This document shows, one piece after another, positions 1 through 4,898 of a stretch of DNA of 6,864 nt. Position numbers and translations under genes: made by a program. A model generated the notes under the pieces. That model did not search any database. It saw only the letters and a list, made by a program, of their open reading frames with translations, and had not been told where the DNA came from. The DNA comes from a bacterium ADurb.Bin374. Its GTDB lineage: Bacteria; Riflebacteria; Ozemobacteria; Ozemobacterales; Ozemobacteraceae. The DNA lies in assembly GCA_002068715.1 (NCBI GenBank), contig MWAR01000316.1:1-6864 (forward strand). Reading direction: 5' to 3'. Numbering within the stretch: position 1 is the stretch's first letter; each line of letters starts with the position of its first letter.

Positions 1-1
1 C

Positions 2-556
2 ATTCTTGTCGGCCTCGGCCTCCAGTTCGGCCTGCTCGGCTGGCTTCTCCACGGCCCTGTCGGCCATCTCGGCAACCACGTCTACATACGTGGAAACGAT
101 TTCTGGGGCCCAGTCCTTCTTCCCGGCGACCGCCTGGTCGTTCACCCGGTATCCGCTTCGGAAATCAGACCAGGAGACCTCGTGATGATCAGCAGCACCC
201 TCTGTGAGCGGGTTCTCGGAATTGCGAGCGACATCGTCGCCATCGAAGAAAATACGATCTCCCGTAACGGAACGACGATCACCGGAACATACAGCATGCC
301 GCTTTCTCCCATCGGCACGTCCTTTCTCCCTGACCAAGCTTGGCGAGGAACTCCCGTGATGAACCTATCTCTCGCCGTTCCCCAAGACCACATTGCCTAC
401 CTCTGGTGGGGGCGAACTCTGAAAACGGTTCCCGTATCTGACATCCGCGGCCGCATCGACGGCATTGCAGCCCCCGTGAACCGGCGATGCCGTTTTGTGC
501 AGGGGAAACCCGTTCCCCTGCCCCGCCGCGCGTTTCTTTCGTTTTCCCCCCGGTGA
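2..556 (+). CDS. Membrane-anchored S26 (signal peptidase I-like) protein, 5' truncated, catalytic residues apparently replaced
   Basis: The reading frame is open from the first bases of the window and ends at TGA 554-556, giving 184 visible residues; the true start lies upstream. Visible residues 1-20 are hydrophobic (LVGLGLQFGLLGWLL) and look like part of a membrane segment. What follows matches the outline of the S26 family: GN..(x)P..LPGDRLVV (31-47), an 'IRPGDLV' strand (55-61), 'ERVLGIASDIVAI' (69-81) where signal peptidases have KRvvGlPGDtv.i, a 'TISRNG' turn (85-90), and a C-terminal 'VPVSDIRGRIDGI' strand like the family's closing I.Gr. motif. Signal peptidases use a Ser in G.SM and a Lys in the KR pair. 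Here the equivalent places are Asp33 (98-100) and Glu69 (206-208), and no GDN..S.DSR box is visible. It may be a non-catalytic relative, or an unrelated protein with similar strands. The family call comes from motif spacing only. Confidence 0.5.
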   Translation: MLVGLGLQFGLLGWLLHGPVGHLGNHVYIRGNDFWGPVLLPGDRLVVHPVSASEIRPGDLVMISSTLCERVLGIASDIVAIEENTISRNGTTITGTYSMPLSPIGTSFLPDQAWRGTPVMNLSLAVPQDHIAYLWWGRTLKTVPVSDIRGRIDGIAAPVNRRCRFVQGKPVPLPRRAFLSFSPR

Positions 557-588
557 ATGATGTTTCTTTCCGATGAGCGCTTCAGATA

Positions 589-640
589 TTCCAACGATGA
601 AGTATCATACGTTATATATATATATACGCATTTTAGAGGA
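589..640 (+). promoter_or_regulatory. Possible promoter and ribosome site of the cysteine peptidase gene
   Basis: This AT-rich patch lies in the 98-base gap before the peptidase gene. TTCCAA (589-594) is followed 18 bases later by TATATA (613-618), a weak -35/-10 pair. The alternating TA tract makes the exact -10 position arbitrary. GAGGA (636-640) is the only purine-rich ribosome site near the ATG at 655. Its 14-base spacing is longer than usual, so translation initiation may be weak. Confidence 0.25.
613..626. repeat. (TA)7 dinucleotide tract
   Basis: Seven uninterrupted TA units lie 28 bases upstream of the ATG at 655, in otherwise GC-rich DNA. With flanking bases (about 610-628, CGT...ACG) they form a near-palindrome. 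The tract overlaps the only plausible -10 region of the gene. Confidence 0.8.
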
Positions 641-654
641 ATGCGGCGAACGGT

Positions 655-2667
655 ATGAAAGCGACAATTCGAACGATGTTTTTTGCAGGTGCCCTGGCTT
701 TTCTCACGCTCCTGCCCGGCATGTCAGCCGTCGGCGCCCCCGCTTCAAGCACACAGTTCACCGGCGTGGTCCCCATGACCGAAGAGCAGTTTCTGGCCAT
801 CCAGGAGATACGGATGGTGCGAAAGTTCACGACTTTGTCGGGCAAGCCCGATGTGAACCTGCCGCCGGCCGTCGACCTCTCGCCTGATTTTCCTCCAGTG
901 GGCAAGCAGTTCGACAACACCTGCCCCGGGTGGGCAGTGGCCTACGCGGTGAAGAGTTATCACGAAAAGCTCGAACACGGCTGGAAATACGGGCCGAACC
1001 ATATCTTCAGCCCGACGTTCATCACCAATCTCCTTTACAAGAGCCCAGCCGAGAACGGGTTCCGCGACCACAACGCCCTTTTTCTCTCGATCGACGTCGG
1101 CTGCGTTCCCCTATCGCTTTTTCCGTATATTCCCAACGACGAGACGGTTCCTTCCGAAGAACTGCGCACCTTCGCGCGCGCGTTCAGGAACCTCACCTTC
1201 CGTCGTCTGCCGTGCGGCGATATCCCCACGCTCAAGGCGATCCTCGCGGGGGGTGACCCCGTGATATGCACGATGGATATATATTCTGAATGTTATAAAA
1301 TGAACAAAAAGAATCCGATCTTGAAGAAGATCACCGATACGACGATCGATTCGGCCCACTATCTTGTCATCGTCGGCTACGACGACAAGCGACACGCGAT
1401 CAAGCTGTACAATTCATGGGGTACAGAGTGGGGCGACAACGGCATGGCGTGGCTCGATTACGATCTCTACGGGAAGATCGTCACACACCCCGTCGTCCTG
1501 TACGACCGTCCGACACCCCAGGATGTCGTGAAATACCTCGCCGACGCAAACAAAAAGCCGGAATCCCCGCTTCCCGCTTTCGAGATGCCCGAGATCATTC
1601 TCCGGCGGGCATTGAGTGCTGACGACAGCACAAAAGCTCTCCAGAAGTCCCTCCGGGACTACTCTTCCTACGTTCCGCCGGCCGACCCGTCCCCACCCGC
1701 GTGGAAAGCCGCGCCGGCAGACGAGCCCCTGCTGATCGTTCCCGAGGAGGCCGGCATCCTGGTCGGGGAAAATTGGCTCCGGCTTGGTGACCCGCTCGCT
1801 CGTGCCGAGGGTTTCTTCTCGACGGCCGTCTCGCCGAAATTTGCCGAGTATCGGAAATACGGCGACGATGCGCTCGTCACCCCGTCGTTCATCGATGCGA
1901 CCGCCGTCGGGCGCATCGATCTTCTCGGCGCGAAGCGCACCCGTGTGATGACGAGCCGCGGTGTCGGCATCGGCTCGCCGAAAGTGCGCGTCAGACAGCT
2001 CTACCGCAAACCCGATGTATCCGTGAACGACGGCCGGTCCGAGACGTATTTCTACCGCTCCGCAGCGAATAATTGGGGTGGGGTCAAGGCTGTTATGAGC
2101 ATCGGCCTCCAGTTCCGATATGGCGATGACAAGATGGTGGAAGGCGTTTCGGTCTTCACCACGTTCGTCCCGGCCTATACGAACACTGCATTGAAGCCGA
2201 TCTCCGACACCGAAGTCACGAAATCGAAGAAGCCGTCGAAGGGCGACCGGATCGAGTCGAAGGAGGGCAGCATCGCGTTCACCGTTCCCGAGTGCTTCTC
2301 ACGTGCCGACAAGGTCGTCTGGCCGGGCATCGGCGTCGGGTATTTCATCAAGGGCCACGTCATGCGCGACACCTGGATGGTCACGGTGAAAACCTTCGAC
2401 GTGCCCGGCGCCAATCGCGAACGCCTGCTCGCCGAGCGCATCCCGGCCGACATGAAGGTCTACGCCATGCTCGGCCTGAGCGCCCCGAAACCCGTGACGA
2501 TAGGCGGAACCGAATGGTTCGTCGTGGGGGACGCGGCCGGCATCTTCACCAACTACTATACCGTCACCCCCAACCGCTACTACCAGGTCAACATCGCCAC
2601 CGACCAGCCCGCCTGCGACGAGCCATGGGTACAAGAATTCTTCGAATCCATCACCTTCCTGAAATAA
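655..2667 (+). CDS. Secreted papain-like (C1 family) cysteine peptidase with large unrecognised C-terminal region
   Basis: This 670-residue protein begins with a Sec signal peptide: a basic start (MKATIR), a hydrophobic core at residues 8-20 and probable cleavage around AVGA (25-28). A short linker precedes a C1 peptidase domain at about 70-285. The active-site set is complete: Gln85 (oxyanion hole), Cys90 in TCPGWAVAYA (codon 922-924), His235 in AHYLVIVGYDD (codon 1357-1359) and Asn253 in YNSWGTEWGDNG (codon 1411-1413). The CxGWA.aYA form is typical of bacterial C1 homologues rather than of papain itself. There is little room for an inhibitory propeptide. A Pro-rich linker (about 340-356) leads to residues 360-670, which I do not recognise. 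They look beta-rich, and the last 135 or so end in 'FFESITF', as small beta-sandwich domains often do. The start is chosen because it gives a clean signal peptide; an ATG at 641 is in another frame. It probably acts outside the cytoplasm on proteins. The substrate is unknown. Confidence is high for the peptidase domain and low for the C-terminal role. Confidence 0.88.
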   Translation: MKATIRTMFFAGALAFLTLLPGMSAVGAPASSTQFTGVVPMTEEQFLAIQEIRMVRKFTTLSGKPDVNLPPAVDLSPDFPPVGKQFDNTCPGWAVAYAVKSYHEKLEHGWKYGPNHIFSPTFITNLLYKSPAENGFRDHNALFLSIDVGCVPLSLFPYIPNDETVPSEELRTFARAFRNLTFRRLPCGDIPTLKAILAGGDPVICTMDIYSECYKMNKKNPILKKITDTTIDSAHYLVIVGYDDKRHAIKLYNSWGTEWGDNGMAWLDYDLYGKIVTHPVVLYDRPTPQDVVKYLADANKKPESPLPAFEMPEIILRRALSADDSTKALQKSLRDYSSYVPPADPSPPAWKAAPADEPLLIVPEEAGILVGENWLRLGDPLARAEGFFSTAVSPKFAEYRKYGDDALVTPSFIDATAVGRIDLLGAKRTRVMTSRGVGIGSPKVRVRQLYRKPDVSVNDGRSETYFYRSAANNWGGVKAVMSIGLQFRYGDDKMVEGVSVFTTFVPAYTNTALKPISDTEVTKSKKPSKGDRIESKEGSIAFTVPECFSRADKVVWPGIGVGYFIKGHVMRDTWMVTVKTFDVPGANRERLLAERIPADMKVYAMLGLSAPKPVTIGGTEWFVVGDAAGIFTNYYTVTPNRYYQVNIATDQPACDEPWVQEFFESITFLK

Positions 2668-2732
2668 CCACGGTATCCGGCGTGCCCTCCTAACATATCG
2701 CGACGCGCCAATCTCCACACCCATCCCGGACG

Positions 2733-2798
2733 ACACGAAGAGCATTGAGCTACGCAGAAATTCCGTTTTTCTCCGGGAAAGCTCGGTGTCCTTCGTGT
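2733..2798. repeat. Strong imperfect hairpin downstream of the peptidase gene
   Basis: Arms 2733-2751 and 2780-2798 are 19 bases each and match at 15 positions. Three of the four mismatches become G-U pairs in RNA on the + strand. The 28-base loop has a smaller internal AGAAA/TTTCT pairing. No T-run follows, so it is not a standard intrinsic terminator, though it could protect the 3' end of the peptidase transcript, whose stop codon is about 65 bases upstream. The right arm (GGTGTCCTTCGTGT) resembles the arms of the neighbouring repeats, so it probably belongs to the same class of intergenic element. Confidence 0.65.
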
Positions 2799-2922
2799 TC
2801 TGGTATGTTGAAATTCGCAGGATTAACCGAGGAGACTCGGAGACGCTGAGGGAAATGTTCATTTTCACTTTTTCATCTCGCTTTTTCCTCTGCGCCTCGG
2901 CGGTAAAAACGTTCTTTATGTA
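2799..2922. repeat. Intact palindromic intergenic repeat unit (copy 1)
   Basis: This unit runs from TCTGGTATGTTGAAATTCG (2799-2817), through a left arm (ACCGAGGAGACTCGG, 2826-2840, then AGACGCTGAGGG), an AT-rich loop (about 2853-2887), and a right arm containing CTCTGCGCCTCGGCGGT (2888-2904). A second unit begins at 2923. The arms pair imperfectly (ACCG..GAGGCGCAGAGG against CCTCTGCGCCTCGGCGGT). There is no coding potential. It serves as the uninterrupted reference for the copy split by the insertion sequence. Confidence 0.75.
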
Positions 2923-2965
2923 TCTGTTATATTGAAATCGAACGATTCACCGCGGAGATACTCCG
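2923..2965. repeat. Left part of interrupted intergenic repeat unit (copy 2)
   Basis: TCTGTTATATTGAAATCG followed by GATTCACCGCGGAGATACTCCG aligns with the first 42 bases of copy 1 (TCTGGTATGTTGAAAT..., ..GATTAACCGAGGAGACTCGG) with a few substitutions and short gaps. Similarity stops at about 2965, where insertion-sequence DNA is inferred to begin. Confidence 0.7.
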
Positions 2966-2967
2966 TT

Positions 2968-2992
2968 GAAATGCAAGCGATTTTTGCATTTC
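2968..2992 (-). other. Hairpin at the transposase-distal end of the insertion sequence
   Basis: A perfect 9-base inverted repeat (GAAATGCAA 2968-2976 and TTGCATTTC 2984-2992) with a 7-base loop lies 18 bases beyond the transposase stop, just inside the inferred element end. No T-run follows on the - strand. It may mark the element end or terminate transposase transcription weakly. Confidence 0.6.
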
Positions 2993-3010
2993 TTGAATCC
3001 CTTTTTGAGG

Positions 3011-4396
3011 TCATGTAGTATGTGATACAGAGGCGACACCGAGACCACGTTCCCGACGGAAGTTATCCGTCTGTGGCATGGTTGTCGCCTTTCTTCTTTT
3101 CGCCGCTTCCCGACGGGAGACGGGGGCAGCCACAGTGCAAACAGGGGATGGTTGTGGTTGTTCTGTGGTGGCCGCTTCCGCCTCGGGGCGCGGCTTCGCT
3201 GTCTTCCGCCCCTTCTCATGGGCGGCATCAAAAGGTTTTCCTGAAATCCAGCACCCGTAGATGATGTGAAGCATCTTCCGCATGCATGCGGTCGCACTCT
3301 TGAGATGGCCTTTTCCGCGGGCGGTCAGACCGGCATAGAATTCCGTGATGACGGGATTGCATCGGATCGCCGAGAGAATGACGGGATACAGGATGGCACG
3401 GATCTGCCTACGGCCTCTTCGGCTGATTCCGACATGCCTGATGGAATCACCGCTCTGGAGGATTCTCGGGTCGAGACCTGCGAAGGCCACGAGCGATTCC
3501 GGGGCAGGGAATCGCTCTATCGATCCAATTTCCAATCGAAGGCAGGTGGCGCTCCATGCTCCGATCCCGGGAATGGACTGCATGATTTTCACGCCTTCGT
3601 CGTGAGCCATGCTGGCGATAACCTGCTCTTTGAGCTCGTCTACCGTCTCCTGGGCATGCATGAGATCTTTCACGAGGGATGTCACGGTTATCTCTGTGAA
3701 GACATCCGTCTGCGATGCGACGCTTTCTTGGGCTGCTGCGATCAGCTTCTCCGCTCTGTCACGCGTGACATGAGGAATCTTGGCCAGATTGCCGGGCCTG
3801 GCAATCGCGAGTCTGGCCGCAGTAGGGCACTTCAGAAGGACCTGGAGGACCCATTCCGGAAAGCCCTGGCGGCAGAACTGGACCATCTCTGGCTGAACTC
3901 GCGGCAGAAGGCTTTGCAGTTCATTCTGGATCTGCGCCGAGCGGCTGATGAAATTTCGGAGATGTCGGTACAGCGTGGTCGGGCCGGAAAGCAAGTCCTC
4001 GAAGGGCACTTCCGCCAGGCGCATTCCCTGGCGAAGGTAATTGGCGATTCCCTGGGCGCTGACCCGGTCGGTGATGTTCCTGTGCAGGTCTCGATCGAGG
4101 AACTTCTTCACGGCCAGCGGATTCAGCGTAAACACCTTCCCTCCCGAAGGAGCGGCAAGATCGCGCAGAAATACAGCCCAGTTGCGCTCGATACCGCCGG
4201 AGTGTTCCAGTCCGAAAACCATCTGGGCATCGGGGTATTTGGACTTGAGCGTCTCGATGGTCTTCTTCATGGCTGCGTGCCCGGCTGCCGTGTCGTCGAA
4301 CTGCCCAACATTTCCGAGACGGCTTCCGGCCTGATTGATACAGCATACATCCGCATACCCTTTGCTGACATCGATCCCGAAAAACAACGAGGTCAT
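3011..4396 (-). CDS. IS110-family transposase (DEDD-type recombinase, with Transposase_20 domain)
   Basis: This 461-residue protein probably cuts and rejoins DNA during insertion of its own element, guided in this family by an element-encoded bridge RNA. The N-terminal RuvC-like domain (about 1-165) shows GIDVSK with Asp9, FGLEHSGG with Glu64, and TDRVSAQGIANY with Asp110. The last motif usually reads TDxxDA; here the expected fourth Asp is Ser113 (codon 4060-4058). A helical linker (about 170-265) leads to the Transposase_20 domain: SIPGIGAWSA (274-283), FAGLDPR (305-311), LQSG with Ser315 as the candidate nucleophile, and ISRRGRRQIRAILY (324-337). Residues 391-461 form a Lys/Arg/Pro/Ala-rich tail that is long for the family. 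The ATG at 4396 is preceded by AGGAG seven bases upstream, and GIDVSK at residue 7 is the normal N-terminal position, so the start is well supported. The gene is opposite in strand to its neighbours. Confidence 0.93.
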   Translation of the reverse strand: MTSLFFGIDVSKGYADVCCINQAGSRLGNVGQFDDTAAGHAAMKKTIETLKSKYPDAQMVFGLEHSGGIERNWAVFLRDLAAPSGGKVFTLNPLAVKKFLDRDLHRNITDRVSAQGIANYLRQGMRLAEVPFEDLLSGPTTLYRHLRNFISRSAQIQNELQSLLPRVQPEMVQFCRQGFPEWVLQVLLKCPTAARLAIARPGNLAKIPHVTRDRAEKLIAAAQESVASQTDVFTEITVTSLVKDLMHAQETVDELKEQVIASMAHDEGVKIMQSIPGIGAWSATCLRLEIGSIERFPAPESLVAFAGLDPRILQSGDSIRHVGISRRGRRQIRAILYPVILSAIRCNPVITEFYAGLTARGKGHLKSATACMRKMLHIIYGCWISGKPFDAAHEKGRKTAKPRPEAEAATTEQPQPSPVCTVAAPVSRREAAKRRKATTMPQTDNFRRERGLGVASVSHTT

Positions 4397-4403
4397 GAAA
4401 TTT

Positions 4404-4408
4404 CTCCT
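4404..4408 (-). promoter_or_regulatory. Ribosome binding site of the transposase
   Basis: On the - strand this reads AGGAG, seven bases before the ATG, which fixes the transposase start. The surrounding CCCAGGAGA is repeated 26 bases further upstream (+ strand 4429-4437), where no start codon is suitably placed. Confidence 0.7.
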
Positions 4409-4419
4409 GGGATGAGCTT

Positions 4420-4650
4420 ACTGCGGGGTCTCCTGGGGTGTGAGAGGCGAATTCTTCCTGGTCGATGCGCGCTCGTGGCTCATGTTACTTCCCCGAATTT
4501 AACCTCTCTCCGGGAGCGACAATCTCTGCGACGAAGTCAAGCTTCAAGACGCACGACCGCAGTCTCCCGCAGCGAGGAAAAATCTACAGAACGGAACAAC
4601 AAACTTCAAGGGATTTTACAGATGCGGTATGCGCAATAAATTGGTAATGC
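4420..4650 (-). ncRNA. Candidate IS110 bridge RNA region
   Basis: IS110-subgroup elements carry a structured bridge RNA in the non-coding DNA upstream of the transposase, transcribed in the same direction. It has two stem-loops whose internal loops pair with target and donor DNA. This region has the right place and length and contains at least one such structure: outer stem 4564-4577 with 4503-4516, an internal loop with 10 bases on each strand (4554-4563 and 4517-4526), and a nested terminal stem (4550-4553/4527-4530 and 4542-4545/4533-4536). A second stem-loop nearer the transposase was not clearly resolved. A weak TAAAAT -10 on the - strand lies at 4618-4613. The RNA ends are guesses. Confidence 0.5.
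4503..4577 (-). other. Nested stem-loop, possible guide-bearing loop of the bridge RNA
   Basis: On the - strand, CCTCGCTGCGGGAG (4577-4564) pairs with CTCCCGGAGAGAGG (4516-4503) at 12 of 14 positions. The enclosed 47 bases fold again into TGCG/CGCA and GAAG/CTTC pairings. This leaves two unpaired 10-base strands, ACTGCGGTCG and GAGATTGTCG as RNA. Their position matches the guide segments of known bridge RNAs. The second strand lies in a stretch sharing CAATCTCTGCG (+ strand 4520-4530) with the adjacent repeat (4716-4726). Confidence 0.6.
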
Positions 4651-4657
4651 TACATTA

Positions 4658-4675
4658 CGATTTCAACATACCAGA
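4658..4675 (-). repeat. Inverted copy of the repeat-unit leading sequence at the insertion-sequence end
   Basis: Read on the - strand this is TCTGGTATGTTGAAATCG. It matches 2799-2814 exactly over its first 16 bases and 2923-2940 at 16 of 18 bases, but in the opposite orientation. It overlaps the inferred right border of the element. It may be part of the element end or part of the host repeat. Confidence 0.7.
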
Positions 4676-4760
4676 CGCCGAGAATAATATTTTCGTACTT
4701 TTTTTCATCTTGTTTCAATCTCTGCGCCTCGGCGGTGAAAAGGTTTTTGTATCTCCGTGA
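4673..4760. repeat. Right part of interrupted intergenic repeat unit (copy 2)
   Basis: AGACGCCGAG, an AT-rich loop (about 4683-4715), the exact 17-base core CTCTGCGCCTCGGCGGT (4720-4736) and a GAAAAGGTTTTTGTATCT tail align colinearly with 2841-2922 of copy 1. Joined to 2923-2965 this rebuilds a complete unit of about the same length as copy 1, apart from the tail end, which diverges. Confidence 0.75.
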
Positions 4761-4806
4761 TTCTACTGTTGCGTATCCCTGGCTCGGTCTGATGTGCCCA
4801 TGCTAT

Positions 4807-4834
4807 TTGCGCATTTCTGTACAATCGGTATAAT
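4807..4834 (+). promoter_or_regulatory. Probable sigma-70-type promoter of the phospholipase D-like gene
   Basis: A perfect TATAAT (4829-4834) is preceded 16 bases upstream by TTGCGC (4807-4812), which keeps only the TTG of the consensus. It lies about 65 bases before the ATG at 4899 and downstream of the repeat, so the gene probably has its own promoter, independent of the insertion sequence. Confidence 0.55.
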
Positions 4835-4882
4835 TGTCAAAAAGCGTGTCTTGAACCAGCGTGTTTTTTGCCTGAAACCAAC

Positions 4883-4887
4883 GGAGG
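4883..4887 (+). promoter_or_regulatory. Ribosome binding site of the phospholipase D-like gene
   Basis: GGAGG lies 11 bases before the ATG at 4899. Together with the signal peptide that follows, it supports this start. Confidence 0.65.
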
Positions 4888-4898
4888 TTCCTTCCGAG

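Larger units (their letters stand above)
2966..4672 (-). mobile_element. IS110-family insertion sequence inserted in an intergenic repeat
   Basis: The element is about 1.7 kb. It contains one transposase gene on the - strand, about 45 non-coding bases beyond its stop and about 275 non-coding bases upstream of its start. The long upstream and short downstream arrangement is that of the IS110 subgroup rather than IS1111. Borders are inferred by aligning the flanks with intact copy 1: the left flank stops matching after ACTCCG (2960-2965), and the right flank resumes with AGACGCCGAG (from 4673). The 17-base core CTCTGCGCCTCGGCGGT then lies 47 bases from the junction in both copies (2841 to 2888, and 4673 to 4720). 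No long terminal inverted repeats are seen, as expected, though GTTGAAAT occurs in inverted orientation at both ends (2965-2972 and 4660-4667). Borders could be off by a few bases. Confidence 0.75.

Noticed and set aside
641..643. Alternative ATG start just upstream of the peptidase gene
   Set aside because: It is in a different frame from the peptidase and would not give the signal peptide and catalytic domain.
2733..2798. Intrinsic terminator for the peptidase gene
   Set aside because: The hairpin is strong but has a long loop and no following T-run, so I call it a repeat hairpin rather than a terminator.
2299..2868. 189-codon - strand open frame over the end of the peptidase gene and the repeats
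   Set aside because: It overlaps conserved-looking peptidase coding sequence and non-coding repeats, and its product has low-complexity Val/Gly/Asp composition with no domain.
2799..2965. CRISPR array
   Set aside because: There are only two diverged units of about 124 bases, with internal palindromes and no unique spacers between identical short repeats, and no cas genes.
3266..4639. 457-codon + strand open frame antisense to the transposase
   Set aside because: It mirrors the transposase gene, whose domains and ribosome site are clear. The antisense product shows no recognisable domain and is rich in His/Arg/Gly, as expected from reading GC-rich DNA backwards.
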